This document shows, one piece after another, positions 52,065 to 61,933 of a DNA stretch of 64,000 bases. Source of the DNA: Chitinophaga silvisoli (GTDB lineage Bacteria; Bacteroidota; Bacteroidia; Chitinophagales; Chitinophagaceae); contig NZ_QTJV01000001.1 of the NCBI RefSeq assembly GCF_003412465.1, positions 1,364,001 through 1,428,000 on the forward strand, given 5' to 3'. Made by a program: the position numbers and the translations under genes. A model generated the notes under the pieces. It was given only the letters and a program-made list of their open reading frames with translations. It was not told the origin of the DNA and did not search any database. How positions within the stretch are numbered: position 1 is the stretch's first letter; each line of letters starts with the position of its first letter.

Positions 52065-55000
52065 TTATTGTTTAATAATCTTCGTCGTACTCACTTCTTT
52101 CGTTCCATTCTTCACTTTGATAATATAAATACCCGGAGATAAGGTTGAAATATCCAGTTGTGCATTCACCGCGTTCACTTCTCTACGCAACACCTGGCGG
52201 CCATTCACATCATACACCCCTACCTCTGATTTTCCTTTCACATTGGAAAGATTTACGTTCACCACGTTAGTAGCCGGGTTTGGATAAACCTGTACCTTTT
52301 CTGCATCACCGCTGATGGCCTCAGAACGGCTGGCTGTACCCAGTGCCACTCTCAGAGTGTAGCAGGTAGTTGCACTGTTTGCCCCGCTATAACCATATAC
52401 CTGTGCATAATAAGTACCCGGACTGATCGTACCACTGATGCTTTCGCTGGTAGTACCTCCTGCCTGTGAAATAGCGATTTGCGTACCTGAGCTGTTCAGC
52501 AGTTTCAGGTCGTAGTCACCCGGCAGTGTACTCAGTGTAATAGTAATTGTACCACTGGTAGTGATCACAAACTTGTAATTGTCTATATCACCACTTGGAC
52601 TGATCAGCCCTGTAATATTTGTATTGAATGGAATCGTTGCAGCACCGGAGATCGTACCATTGGTACTTGTATCCTTAGTATTGGAACATCCTGAAGCTGT
52701 TAAGGTCGTGAACTGTGCAGCAACATATGAACCGCTGCCACTTGCACAATTGGTCCTTACTCTCCAGTCATACAGGGAGGCAGCAGTTAACCCGCTTAAG
52801 GTTACTGAAGTGGAAGTAGTGGCCGTAGCGGCAGTCGTCCAGGTAGACGATGTATTCAGCTTATAAGCTACATCATAACTCAATGCACCACTTGCAGCTG
52901 TCCAGCTTACAGTAGCCCCTGTAGAAGTGATAGCAGCACTGGTCAACGCGGTAGGCACATTACAGCTATCTGTAGAGATGGTAGTAAACTGTGCACTGTT
53001 ATATACGCTGGTATCACTGCTACAGGTAGTTCTTACCCTGAAGTCGTAGGTCGTACCCTGTGTAAGCCCGGTCAATCCTATAGACGTGGCCGTAGTAGCA
53101 GTGGCAGCACTGATCCAGGTGCTGGATGAAGCAGCCTTGTAATCCACCTTGTAAGATGCTGCCCCACTTACCGCAGTCCAGCCTATGGTAGCAGCAGTAG
53201 TGGTAACACCGGATGAAGTTAAGCCTGTAGGTGCAGAACATCCTGTGCCCGCAGTGATCGTGAAGTTAGTATTAGAGATATCAAAGAAGATATTTCCTAC
53301 TGCTTCAACTTTTATCCTGGCGGTTGTGGTAGGGGTATTCGGAATTGTTACGACCTGACTACCATCGTTAGGGGTACTGTCTACCAGGGTAGTGAATGTA
53401 TTACCACCATCAGTAGAGAGGGAAATCTTAACATTAGCAGTACTTACCGGCGATGCGGTGGTACTGGCCACATTCCAGGTGACTGTCTGTGAAGAATTCC
53501 CTGCCCATGATACCGCGGTATTAGGTGCAGTCACAGCAAACGGACCTGCTGCATTGCTTACAGTCACCGTTACATCAGCATAGTTGGTCTGACCCACACT
53601 AACGGGAGCGGTAGAACTATACGGGGCATTATCTCTTACAGTTAACCTGAAGTGCAGGGTTCTTGCTACTGAGCTCAAAGCTTCGGTATTTGCACCTGCA
53701 TCTCCACCCGAGAGCGGACCCGATACCAGGTTACCTGCCAGGATTGTAGCCAGCTTAGGAAACAGCCGGGTAGGAGAGGTAGTGGGTGCAAATGAAATCC
53801 AGTTAGGACCAGATGCCTTAGTAGCACTGGCTACGCTGCTGGACCCTGTCTGTGAGGTAGATGCATTGTCAATCTGCTCCCAGCAATAAGTAAGCACATT
53901 GCTGGCATTGGCATCAGTGGCAGAACCAGTCAGCGCAAAGGGAGTGCTGATAGGAATGGTATAACTACCACCGCCACTCACTACGGGAGTCGCATTGTTA
54001 GCCGAGATACTGGTGGTGACAGGACAAGTCTTGCTGGCAAGATTCGTCTGGATCTGGTTGATAGAAACGGCGTGGAAGATATCAATTGAATGGGGGGCCA
54101 GGTCATAGCCGGTAATACCGGCATAACCCATAATAGTAATACCAGAACCGGGTTCCACATTCACACCAGTGCCCTCATTGCCATAAGAGAAGGTATGGTT
54201 GGCACCCAGCTGGTGCCCTACTTCATGCACCACATAATCGATATCGAAATTATCGCCCTGTGGAATGCCATCAGCAGGAGAGGTAAAACCACTACCTTTT
54301 GAACCATCCACACAGATACAACCAATACAACCGGCATTGCCACCACCACCGGAGGCACCAAACAGGTGACCGATATCATAGTTGGCCGCACCGATTACGG
54401 AAGTCAGCGTATTTTGTAACTCGCTGTTCCAGGATCCTGAGGCACCTGTGCTGGCATTGGAATAAGGATCGGTAGAAGCGTTGTAATAAAATACGTTGGT
54501 AGTCGAAGCTATCAGGTTCAGGTGAATGGCGAGGTCTTTTTCATACACGCCATTACAACGGGTAAGTGTAGCGTTGACAGCTGCTAGCACCAGGGCTACC
54601 TGGCTGGAACTTGTAGCTCCAAAATAGTTGGAGTATTCGGCAGTCACAGATTGCGCCAATCGCAGTGTTTTCAGGTCACCGGTAGACCTGGCTGTCACGC
54701 TGTTGCTCAGGTCAGTTGCCAGTTTCTGCTCGGGCGTGGAGCATTTCCAGGGCAATGATTTTGCTTGTTTTTTAAATACTGTGTACACCGTGTGGTCAGC
54801 AGAAAAAGGCTCAATGAATTCAGTTTCTTTTTCCACGCGGAATACAGTGCTTTGGATACCTTGTGGAGAGATGCTCAGCTTCAAAATTGCGGATTTGTCG
54901 GTAACACCTTTTCCTGAAAATGCCCTGATCTCAGGAAATTTCGCTTGCAAGGCAGGCTCAAAATTAGATGCTTCTACAATTTCGAATTGTTCAATCTGTC

Positions 55001-55244
55001 CGTCTGCATTAGGCAGGGAAATGATGATGCCCTGTGCGGAAGTTTTGCCGACAGCCCTGAATACCTCGGTCTTTAATGGTGATAAATCCAGGTCGAACAA
55101 TTTGTATTCGGCTGGAAATGCGAGGCGGGATACTGCTTTGTCGGGTGTAATTCTGGCACCGTCGGTGTGGGGTCTCCAGTAGTTTTGTGCAAATGATAGG
55201 GTGCTGCATAGTAATGCAGTGACGAAGAGTAAAACTTGTCTCAT
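52065..55244 (-). CDS. Secreted reprolysin-like zinc metalloprotease with FN3 modules and a type IX sorting domain
   Basis: From the ATG at 55244 (leader MRQVLLFVTALLCSTLSFAQ) it has 1059 residues. A propeptide-like region (about 20-170) precedes the catalytic domain, whose zinc motif HEVGHQLGANH has H340, H344 and H350, with a Met-turn in ITIMGYAGI. Ig-like regions follow, then two fibronectin type III modules (CSAPTGLTSSGVTTTAATIG and CNVPTALTSAAITSTGATVS), a pre-peptidase C-terminal-type domain (YKFVITTSGTITITLSTLPG) and the sorting domain (VQVYPNPATNVVNVNLSNVK to TKIIKQ). It is an extracellular peptidase sent out by the type IX system. The longer frame to 55280 is not needed. Confidence 0.92.
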   Translation of the reverse strand: MRQVLLFVTALLCSTLSFAQNYWRPHTDGARITPDKAVSRLAFPAEYKLFDLDLSPLKTEVFRAVGKTSAQGIIISLPNADGQIEQFEIVEASNFEPALQAKFPEIRAFSGKGVTDKSAILKLSISPQGIQSTVFRVEKETEFIEPFSADHTVYTVFKKQAKSLPWKCSTPEQKLATDLSNSVTARSTGDLKTLRLAQSVTAEYSNYFGATSSSQVALVLAAVNATLTRCNGVYEKDLAIHLNLIASTTNVFYYNASTDPYSNASTGASGSWNSELQNTLTSVIGAANYDIGHLFGASGGGGNAGCIGCICVDGSKGSGFTSPADGIPQGDNFDIDYVVHEVGHQLGANHTFSYGNEGTGVNVEPGSGITIMGYAGITGYDLAPHSIDIFHAVSINQIQTNLASKTCPVTTSISANNATPVVSGGGSYTIPISTPFALTGSATDANASNVLTYCWEQIDNASTSQTGSSSVASATKASGPNWISFAPTTSPTRLFPKLATILAGNLVSGPLSGGDAGANTEALSSVARTLHFRLTVRDNAPYSSTAPVSVGQTNYADVTVTVSNAAGPFAVTAPNTAVSWAGNSSQTVTWNVASTTASPVSTANVKISLSTDGGNTFTTLVDSTPNDGSQVVTIPNTPTTTARIKVEAVGNIFFDISNTNFTITAGTGCSAPTGLTSSGVTTTAATIGWTAVSGAASYKVDYKAASSSTWISAATATTATSIGLTGLTQGTTYDFRVRTTCSSDTSVYNSAQFTTISTDSCNVPTALTSAAITSTGATVSWTAASGALSYDVAYKLNTSSTWTTAATATTSTSVTLSGLTAASLYDWRVRTNCASGSGSYVAAQFTTLTASGCSNTKDTSTNGTISGAATIPFNTNITGLISPSGDIDNYKFVITTSGTITITLSTLPGDYDLKLLNSSGTQIAISQAGGTTSESISGTISPGTYYAQVYGYSGANSATTCYTLRVALGTASRSEAISGDAEKVQVYPNPATNVVNVNLSNVKGKSEVGVYDVNGRQVLRREVNAVNAQLDISTLSPGIYIIKVKNGTKEVSTTKIIKQ

Positions 55245-55387
55245 GCGTAGGGTTTTTAGGTCAATAATTGCTCTACCCATGAATTTAGTTGAACTCGCTG
55301 CAGCCCTGAGTACAGTCAGCTTATTTCAGCGGCCCCTTTTTTAAGGTGCCGTTCACGAACTTTTTTGCCTTTCAATGTACTTCTGAA

Positions 55388-55612
55388 TTATTTCAGCTTC
55401 CCTTTTTTCAGTGCATCTTTATAGAAATCTTCCACCTTGGTTCTCGCCCAGGGTGTTTTGCGGAGGAATTTAAGACTGGATTGTATAGAAGGATTACTGA
55501 TAAAACAATTGATCCGGATCTGGTACCCCAGTTCATCCCAGCCAAAGGAATCTACCAGGTGAATGAGTATTTTTTCGAGCGTAAGGCCGTGAAGCGGATC
55601 TTTTGATTCCAT
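55388..55612 (-). CDS. VF530-family (DUF2132) DNA-binding-like protein
   Basis: A 74-residue protein from the ATG at 55612. The conserved core [20 protein letters not shown] and [20 protein letters not shown] is nearly diagnostic for VF530. The family is thought to bind DNA; its role is not known. The next small gene lies 92 bases upstream with a terminator between them. Confidence 0.9.
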   Translation of the reverse strand: MESKDPLHGLTLEKILIHLVDSFGWDELGYQIRINCFISNPSIQSSLKFLRKTPWARTKVEDFYKDALKKGKLK

Positions 55613-55657
55613 GTTGAGTGATTTGGAGGGCAAAGATACAAAGAACCTACCTTAAAG

Positions 55658-55694
55658 AATCCCCGGGCCTTGCCGTGGGCAAAGTCCGGGGATT
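55658..55694 (-). terminator. Terminator of the DUF3072 gene
   Basis: A 9-bp stem (55658-55666 with 55686-55694) has a further small hairpin in its loop. Read leftward it is followed by a T-rich stretch. Confidence 0.7.
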
Positions 55695-55704
55695 TGCTTC
55701 TCAA

Positions 55705-55935
55705 TTAGTCATTTTGTTGTTTACCTCTACCCGTTTGCTCCTGCAATTCTTCAATCTTTTTAGAAGCTTCCGCCTTGGTCATATCCTCATCAATCTCTTC
55801 TTTTGCTTCTCCCGCCAGGGTGTGAAGATAGGAACGTTGCGCGCCAGTCATTGGCTCATCGCCGGTAGTCCACTGATCCGGGTCCTTAATAGTATTGCCC
55901 TGATCGCTATGCTGTAAATCATCTTTGTTTGCCAT
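55705..55935 (-). CDS. DUF3072-family small protein
   Basis: A 76-residue hydrophilic protein. WTTGDEPMTGAQRSYLHTLA followed by MTKAEASKKIEELQEQTGRG matches DUF3072. It is predicted helical and cytoplasmic with unknown function. It is divergent from the ABC transporter gene, with 93 bases between the start codons. Confidence 0.88.
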   Translation of the reverse strand: MANKDDLQHSDQGNTIKDPDQWTTGDEPMTGAQRSYLHTLAGEAKEEIDEDMTKAEASKKIEELQEQTGRGKQQND

Positions 55936-56028
55936 ATGCTAATATTTTTAGTAAAACCACAACCAATTTTGTGCCAGGGAAAAATGCTTTTTATATCTTT
56001 GCACCTTACCTAAGAAGATTTTTTTGCA

Positions 56029-57807
56029 ATGGCAAACCCATATGTTTCCCTGTTAAGTACAGCCTGGCACTACGCACGGAAAGAAAGAAAAAGATACGTA
56101 CTGGTCTATGCCATGTTCACCGTTTCCGCCATCATTTACGCCTTATATCCTATGCTGCTCGGGTGGTTTATCAACAAGATCCAGCAGGATACACAACAGG
56201 TCTTACATTACGCATTTCTGTACGCCGCCAGCTATTTCGGTCTCAAATTACTGGAGTGGTGTTTCCACGGGCCTGCCCGTGTCATGGAGCGGGAACTGGC
56301 CTTCAACCTGAGCCGCAACTTCCTCCATGAACGTTACCACCAGGTGCTGCACCTGCCTGTAAAATGGCACCAGGACCACCACAGTGGCGCTACTATCAAC
56401 CGCATCCGTAAGGCCTACGAAGCATTAAAGACTTTCTTCGACCATGGCTTTATGTACCTCCGGGCTGTGGGTAAACTGATCTTTTCAGTCATCGCTATCA
56501 TCTACTTTTCTCCTTTATTCGGTACCATCGGTGTTGTGCTGGGCATCATCACCATATGGGTCATCTTTAAATTCGATAAGCCCTTCATCCGCACCCTGGA
56601 TGAGGTGAATGAAAAGGAACACGTGGTGTCATCTACACTCTTTGATAGTCTTTCCAATATCATGACCGTCATTACCCTGCGTCTTGAAAAGAGTATGGAA
56701 ACAGGACTGCTGGGCAAAGTTCATCAGATCCTTCCTCCCTTCAAAAAGAACGTCCGCATCAATGAATGGAAATGGTTTGTAGCCGATATCCTCATTACCA
56801 TCATTTACTGTGTGGTAGCAGTAGGTTATGTGTTGCAATACTGGGAACCGGGAAAAGTCTTTTATGTGGCCGGACTGGTTACCCTGCTGGGATATGTGAA
56901 CCAGTTTACCAGCGTATTCTACGATTTTGCCTGGCAGTATACGGACATTACCCAATACAATACTTCTGTACAAACGGCGGCAAACATTGACACCGCTTTC
57001 AAACAACACCATCGTCCGGATGCACCTACCGACCTGCCTGATACCTGGCAGTCAATTTCTATCAGGGAACTAAACTTCTCCCACCGGGAACAATACGATG
57101 CTGAGCATGGACCACAAAGTCTGCATAGCCTGAACATCACTATTGACCGGGGTAAGCGCATTGCCCTGATAGGGGAGAGTGGCAGCGGTAAAAGTACCCT
57201 CTTATCCCTGTTGAGAGGATTGTACGACCCCCGTCCCGGTTTTGAGCTCAGGGTAGATGGCCGCACTTATGACCTCGATACCCTCAATGAAACTGTCACC
57301 CTCTTTCCGCAGGAACCGGAGATCTTTGAGAACACCATTGCTTACAATGTCACGCTCGGCTTACCATTCACGGAAGCAGATATTACAGCGGTGTGCGAAA
57401 GTGCGCATTTTACAGAAGTAATCAAACAGTTACCTTTAGGTCTTGAATCAGATATTCGTGAAAAAGGCGTGAACCTTTCAGGCGGACAAAAACAAAGACT
57501 GGCACTGGCAAGAGGGATCCTTGCCGCCAGGGAGAGTGAAGTAGTCCTGCTGGATGAACCTACCAGCAGTGTAGATCCCAAAACCGAAGCTATGATCTAC
57601 AACAAATTGTTCGAAGCATTTGCGGACAAGGCGGTAATATCTTCCATCCATCGCCTGCATTTGTTACCACAATTTGATTATGTGTATGTATTACACCAGG
57701 GGAGGATCGTAGATGAAGGTACTTTCGAACATCTCCTGCATCATAGCCCGGTGTTCCAGGAATTATGGAAACACCAGAAAGATACGATGGGTAAACATTT
57801 TCAATAA
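56029..57807 (+). CDS. ABC transporter, fused permease and ATPase (exporter type)
   Basis: A 592-residue half-transporter. The N-terminal ABC membrane domain has about six spans (1-315). The ATPase domain has Walker A GESGSGKSTLLSLLRG, Q-loop FPQEPEIFENTIAYN, signature LSGGQKQRLALARG and Walker B VVLLDEPTSSVDP. It probably works as a homodimeric exporter of lipid, peptide or drug. It is followed after 7 bases by an outer-membrane-like protein gene, so the two may form one unit. Confidence 0.92.
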   Translation: MANPYVSLLSTAWHYARKERKRYVLVYAMFTVSAIIYALYPMLLGWFINKIQQDTQQVLHYAFLYAASYFGLKLLEWCFHGPARVMERELAFNLSRNFLHERYHQVLHLPVKWHQDHHSGATINRIRKAYEALKTFFDHGFMYLRAVGKLIFSVIAIIYFSPLFGTIGVVLGIITIWVIFKFDKPFIRTLDEVNEKEHVVSSTLFDSLSNIMTVITLRLEKSMETGLLGKVHQILPPFKKNVRINEWKWFVADILITIIYCVVAVGYVLQYWEPGKVFYVAGLVTLLGYVNQFTSVFYDFAWQYTDITQYNTSVQTAANIDTAFKQHHRPDAPTDLPDTWQSISIRELNFSHREQYDAEHGPQSLHSLNITIDRGKRIALIGESGSGKSTLLSLLRGLYDPRPGFELRVDGRTYDLDTLNETVTLFPQEPEIFENTIAYNVTLGLPFTEADITAVCESAHFTEVIKQLPLGLESDIREKGVNLSGGQKQRLALARGILAARESEVVLLDEPTSSVDPKTEAMIYNKLFEAFADKAVISSIHRLHLLPQFDYVYVLHQGRIVDEGTFEHLLHHSPVFQELWKHQKDTMGKHFQ

Positions 57808-57814
57808 ACGCTAA

Positions 57815-58600
57815 ATGAAATCCACATTTTCCCTTATTCTGTTGTTAGTAGCCTTTCAACCTGTATTGTATGCACAGCTGTCAGCCGGACCCGAATTTGC
57901 CATACCTGTAGGCGATTTCAGGCATAATTCTTACATGCCTTATGGTGGATATAACTATGGTGTGGGTGCTTCGGTAAAATACCTGCACAGGATCAATCGT
58001 ACCTTTGGAGCATCCCTGCAAACGGGGGCTATCCGGTACCATGGCAGCACTATCAAAGGTTATGATTTCTTTGCGATTCCTGTTAAGTTAGGCGCGAATA
58101 TCAGGTACCGCTCCTTATTTGCAGAGCCGCAGGTGGGACTTACTTATTTTGCTGATAACAGGACTTATTATGAGAATGGGTCTACTACCTATGGTGTAAA
58201 TATCGGCACCAGCTTAAGCAGGCACCTGCTGCTATCGGGGAATTATGAGCGTTGGAACAAGGGAGGGTATAAGGCCAGCCATGTAGGCGTGTCCCTGGCT
58301 TATGCATTTTCATCTTCGCAGCATAAGTATGATTCCCTTGAAAGAAAAGCCAGGATCAATTATGATAAAAGCAGTGAAAACTGGCAGAAACATAAGACCT
58401 TCCAGGCACTGGGCTGGACCTCTTTAGGCATAGGGGTTCCGCTTACACTCATCGGCCTGGTGAGCACAATTGCCAATGCTTATAACAATGAAGATAATTC
58501 TGCGGCAGCCAAATGGATGTTAGGATCAGGTGCAGTGCTGACTACTTCAAGTATTCCATTATTTATCTTTTCTCATAAGTATAAGAAGAAGGCGACATGA
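57815..58600 (+). CDS. Outer-membrane beta-barrel-like protein with C-terminal hydrophobic segments
   Basis: A 261-residue protein with a Sec leader (MKSTFSLILLLVAFQPVLYA). Residues about 20-170 have alternating amphipathic strands typical of an OmpA-like barrel (SAGPEFAIPVGDFRHNSYMP, GVGASVKYLHRINRTFGASL). Unusually, two hydrophobic helices follow (LGWTSLGIGVPLTLIGLVST and SGAVLTTSSIPLFIFS). Function is unknown. It lies close behind the ABC transporter gene and in front of the hairpin element at 58607. Confidence 0.6.
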   Translation: MKSTFSLILLLVAFQPVLYAQLSAGPEFAIPVGDFRHNSYMPYGGYNYGVGASVKYLHRINRTFGASLQTGAIRYHGSTIKGYDFFAIPVKLGANIRYRSLFAEPQVGLTYFADNRTYYENGSTTYGVNIGTSLSRHLLLSGNYERWNKGGYKASHVGVSLAYAFSSSQHKYDSLERKARINYDKSSENWQKHKTFQALGWTSLGIGVPLTLIGLVSTIANAYNNEDNSAAAKWMLGSGAVLTTSSIPLFIFSHKYKKKAT

Positions 58601-58606
58601 TTAAAT

Positions 58607-58718
58607 ACAGGGGGTGTATCAAAAGTAAAATTTCCGGTATTTAATCCGGATCACAGATGGAGAGAATTTCCTTTTATTGAATTCTCAATGCCATCAATTT
58701 ACTTTTGATACCCCCTGT
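58607..58718. repeat. Hairpin element with TGTATCAA outer stem (copy 2)
   Basis: Outer arms ACAGGGGG (58607-58614) and CCCCCTGT (58711-58718) enclose TATCAAAAGTAAA paired with TTTACTTTTGATA. Inside are TCCGG/CCGGA and GAGAATT/GAATTCTC hairpins. It aligns with copy 1 (42691-42805) through the blocks GATGGAGAGAATT and AATTCTCAAT, while the outer stem and first inner stem differ by paired changes. It stands between two convergent genes and may serve as their terminator. Confidence 0.65.
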
Positions 58719-58722
58719 TCTA

Positions 58723-60741
58723 TTATAACCAGAATGTCTGGCTAAACGCCCCATTAGCAGCAATATCCCAGGCCTCTATCCTTACCCATTTTCTACCTGC
58801 CAGCTTGCTTTTAAAATGAAAATTCCTCTCCCCAAATGCCTCCGTATCTTTCAAAGAAACTTTCTCTCTATACACCTGCTTCCCATCTCCCGAAACAATC
58901 TCAACAAAATTCATTGGAAACGTCCAAGTCAATTGCAGCTCAATATCAGCCATCCCATTCGCCCCCAATTGCACCTGCCCGCCGGACACCTGCCCATTGA
59001 TCTTCAACTTCGGCATCAATACCTCTCCCGTACTTACAAAAAACTTCCCATGCTGCATTGCATCCAGTATTGGCTGCCAGCCGTCTTTGTAAGCGGGTAA
59101 CTGGTCCAGCATCAGGTAATTCACATTCATATGTGCATACATTTCATTCTGCGGCGTAATAGTGAACAGGTCTGCCTCACAGATCACGCTTTTCTTCACC
59201 CCCCAGTTATTCATATCATCCATGAGGTCCAGCACTCTTTTCCCCAGCCTGGGCTGTGAAAGGTCTGCCGGCATCGCCTTCCAGGCAGCTCCCATAAAAC
59301 GGTCAGAGAGGAAGAAAGCTTCCTTATTATAAGCATCAGGTGTATTCACCGATCCCTTCGTTCTTGGATGCGCAGTCCAGGTAAGCCCCTTTTCATCTTT
59401 CAGCAATTGCAGCATCTCCGCTTTATCAGCGATATGATATACTTTTCCATACTCCTTGTTATATTCTACATAAGGCTGATCCGCTTTTCTTGACATGACC
59501 CAGTAAACCGGTTTAGGAAAGAAACTCAGCCAATGCCCGCCAAAGAATTCATTCGGCTCCTCTCCGGGCAATAAGAGGAAATCCTTGCCGGATTGTTTTT
59601 CACAAAGCTCATGCAATGCTTTCAGCTGTGGTAACCGTTTTTCATCCGGCCCCTTTGGATCAGCAGTGTAATGGAATTCGGCCAGGTGCACGATATCTAC
59701 TCCCATGTGCTTAAACACATCTACAAACTCAGGATGCTCCGAAGTGGCCTTACCGGCCATCACCACCTTCATGATGTATTCGTTGTGGAAATGACTGGAC
59801 ATGGTTTTATATCCTGGTAACTGCACATACTGGTCATTGTGGGTAAAACGCTTCAGGGCCGTAAAATCATTGTCCTTACTGAGCAGGCAAAAGAAATTGA
59901 GGCGTTGCTGTGTACCGGGAGGAGCATTGAACCAGGGCACAAAGCGATGATCACCCTGCAAGTCCTGCCGGATCCCGATGCCATACCCATTCACCATTTG
60001 CCGGTATTGATTGCCATACCAGGTAAACTGCAAATTGAAAGCCTCATCCAGGGGATAAAAGTACTGATGAGGTGGGGGGAATACCATCACGGAACCTTGT
60101 TTTCCATCGGCAGCAATGGCCCGGTACTTCACTGAGAGGTTACGGGCTGTATCACTGCTGGTCACTGTTGCCTGCTGCAGACTATCCCCGGTATTTACCC
60201 ATGAGATCTTTTGCCAGTCAGGTTGCCGGCTCACTAATCCCGCATCAAATAAAATGGCTTTGGCCTGTTCCTGGGTACTGATCACAGCGGCAATATTGAA
60301 GAGCGGACTACCATTGTAAAACGTAAGCTCCAGCACCCCTTTGAAGTTTGCCGCCATAATGGGACCGATGGATACAATCGTACGGCTGCCTTCTTTTTTT
60401 ACATCAACCGAACTCTTTTTAATGGTGATAGGATAACTCTGATGCGGTTTGTTGGGTACTTTATCAAAAAAGATGTTCCAGCTGTTTTGCGACACCAGGT
60501 CTCTCTCACCGATAGTCAGCACAAAAGCAGGATCAATATTTCCGGTGATTTGTTGCGGGCCGAGCGATATGGATTTGAAGAGCGGATGCTTTTCAGCAAG
60601 ATCGATGACGACCTTAGCATTTTGGGCATTCCCGGCAGGCCAGTTGATGCTGAGCTGTTGTTGCTGACGGGTAACGGTAGGTTGTGCGTAGGAGGGCACG
60701 GACATGCATACTGCGAGTACAGATAATAAGTGGAATTTCAT
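58723..60741 (-). CDS. Secreted PHP-like metal-dependent hydrolase-like protein
   Basis: From the ATG at 60741 (leader MKFHLLSVLAVCMSVPSYAQ) it has 672 residues. The N-terminal half looks like a beta-sandwich. The C-terminal half carries His/Asp/Glu-rich segments resembling the PHP phosphoesterase superfamily: SSHFHNEYIM, VHLAEFHYTADPKG, LLPGEEPNEFFGGHWLSFFP and LTWTAHPRTKGS. Substrate and exact chemistry are unknown. The extension to 60795 is rejected because a good leader starts at the internal ATG. It is divergent from the DoxX-like gene. Confidence 0.6.
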   Translation of the reverse strand: MKFHLLSVLAVCMSVPSYAQPTVTRQQQQLSINWPAGNAQNAKVVIDLAEKHPLFKSISLGPQQITGNIDPAFVLTIGERDLVSQNSWNIFFDKVPNKPHQSYPITIKKSSVDVKKEGSRTIVSIGPIMAANFKGVLELTFYNGSPLFNIAAVISTQEQAKAILFDAGLVSRQPDWQKISWVNTGDSLQQATVTSSDTARNLSVKYRAIAADGKQGSVMVFPPPHQYFYPLDEAFNLQFTWYGNQYRQMVNGYGIGIRQDLQGDHRFVPWFNAPPGTQQRLNFFCLLSKDNDFTALKRFTHNDQYVQLPGYKTMSSHFHNEYIMKVVMAGKATSEHPEFVDVFKHMGVDIVHLAEFHYTADPKGPDEKRLPQLKALHELCEKQSGKDFLLLPGEEPNEFFGGHWLSFFPKPVYWVMSRKADQPYVEYNKEYGKVYHIADKAEMLQLLKDEKGLTWTAHPRTKGSVNTPDAYNKEAFFLSDRFMGAAWKAMPADLSQPRLGKRVLDLMDDMNNWGVKKSVICEADLFTITPQNEMYAHMNVNYLMLDQLPAYKDGWQPILDAMQHGKFFVSTGEVLMPKLKINGQVSGGQVQLGANGMADIELQLTWTFPMNFVEIVSGDGKQVYREKVSLKDTEAFGERNFHFKSKLAGRKWVRIEAWDIAANGAFSQTFWL

Positions 60742-60852
60742 GCTCCTAAGATAATAATCTGTTGGAGAATGAATAGCCCGTGCATCACATTGCATTTATT
60801 CTTATCTATATGCTCCTGATAATAGAATTTATCCTGTATCTTCATTCTCAGC

Positions 60853-61224
60853 ATGCGAAAATTCTTAACTTATTTAATTGCACTCGTCTGGCTGGTCAAT
60901 GGATTGTTCTGTAAAGTATTGCACCTTGTACCCCGGCATGAACAGATAGTAGCACGCATCCTGGGCGATCAGTATGCCCGGCCACTCACGCTGGCCATCG
61001 GCATATTAGAAACAGGCATGGCACTCTGGATCATCAGTGGGATCAAATCAAGGTTCAATGCCATCCTGCAAATGATGATTGTCGCCATCATGAATATTAT
61101 TGAATTTATCCTGGCACCGGACCTCTTACTATGGGGCAGGTTCAATTCCCTGTACGCATGTATCTTTATCCTGCTCATCTATTATACAGCATTTAAACTC
61201 AGCACCCGTGTTTCCAGGTCTTAA
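60853..61224 (+). CDS. DoxX-like membrane protein
   Basis: A 123-residue protein with four membrane spans (FLTYLIALVWLVNGLFCKVL, PLTLAIGILETGMALWIISG, LQMMIVAIMNIIEFIL, SLYACIFILLIYYTAFKL). The pattern fits the DoxX-like group. It heads a four-gene overlapping operon with a DUF2071 protein, a methyltransferase and another membrane protein. Function is unknown. Confidence 0.75.
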   Translation: MRKFLTYLIALVWLVNGLFCKVLHLVPRHEQIVARILGDQYARPLTLAIGILETGMALWIISGIKSRFNAILQMMIVAIMNIIEFILAPDLLLWGRFNSLYACIFILLIYYTAFKLSTRVSRS

Positions 61225-61933
61225 AAATCATCCCTTTGCAGTCGAGGCATTTTTCGATTATTCTATCGTGTTGACTTTTGCCCTGCCCAAAGCGCAATTA
61301 CAAGCCCTCCTTCCTCCCTGCCTTGAATTGGATACATTGCAGGACCAATACGGATTTATAGCTGTGGCCATGGTGCAGACAAAACACCTGCGGCCAAAGG
61401 GTTTTCCAAAGTTTATGGGCAATGACTTTTTCCTGATTGGGTACAGGATCTTTGTAAAGTATACGAACAGTGCCGGGAAAAGATTGCGTGGACTATACAT
61501 CCTCAAATCTGAAACGGATAAAAAGAAGATGGCATACCTCGGCAATTTCTTCACTCATTATAATTATACAAGCACAAGGATAAAACAATCTCAGTCAGGC
61601 AGTACCAGCTCGTTTGAATCCCCGGATTTCAAAGTCTTCCTGGATCTTGCTGAAGATGCAGTACCACTGCCGGCGCATTCTCCGTTTACAGACTGGAAAG
61701 AAGCCCGCCGCTTTGCAGGGCCACTTCCCTTCACTTTTCAATATAATGCAAAGACGAAAAAAGTGTTGATCATAGAAGGGCTTAGAGAAAACTGGACACC
61801 CAGACCTATAAAAGTGATGGATTACCACTTTTCTTTTTTAACTCCTTTCCATCATATCGTACTTGCAAATGCTTTTATTATAAATAACATTCCCTACCAT
61901 TGGAAAAAAGGCAAACTGGAAACATGGCGATAG
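61208..61933 (+). CDS. DUF2071 (YqjF-like) family protein
   Basis: A 241-residue protein using the GTG at 61208 (VFPGLKNHPFAVEAFFDYSI), overlapping the DoxX-like gene by 17 bases. The frame runs back to 61100, but that part lies inside the previous gene. FALPKAQLQALLPPCLELDT and AMVQTKHLRPKGFPKFMGND match the family opening; NYTSTRIKQ and FSFLTPFHHIVLANAFII close it. The family is uncharacterised. The coupled position suggests it works with the neighbouring methyltransferase. Confidence 0.75.
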   Translation: MFPGLKNHPFAVEAFFDYSIVLTFALPKAQLQALLPPCLELDTLQDQYGFIAVAMVQTKHLRPKGFPKFMGNDFFLIGYRIFVKYTNSAGKRLRGLYILKSETDKKKMAYLGNFFTHYNYTSTRIKQSQSGSTSSFESPDFKVFLDLAEDAVPLPAHSPFTDWKEARRFAGPLPFTFQYNAKTKKVLIIEGLRENWTPRPIKVMDYHFSFLTPFHHIVLANAFIINNIPYHWKKGKLETWR

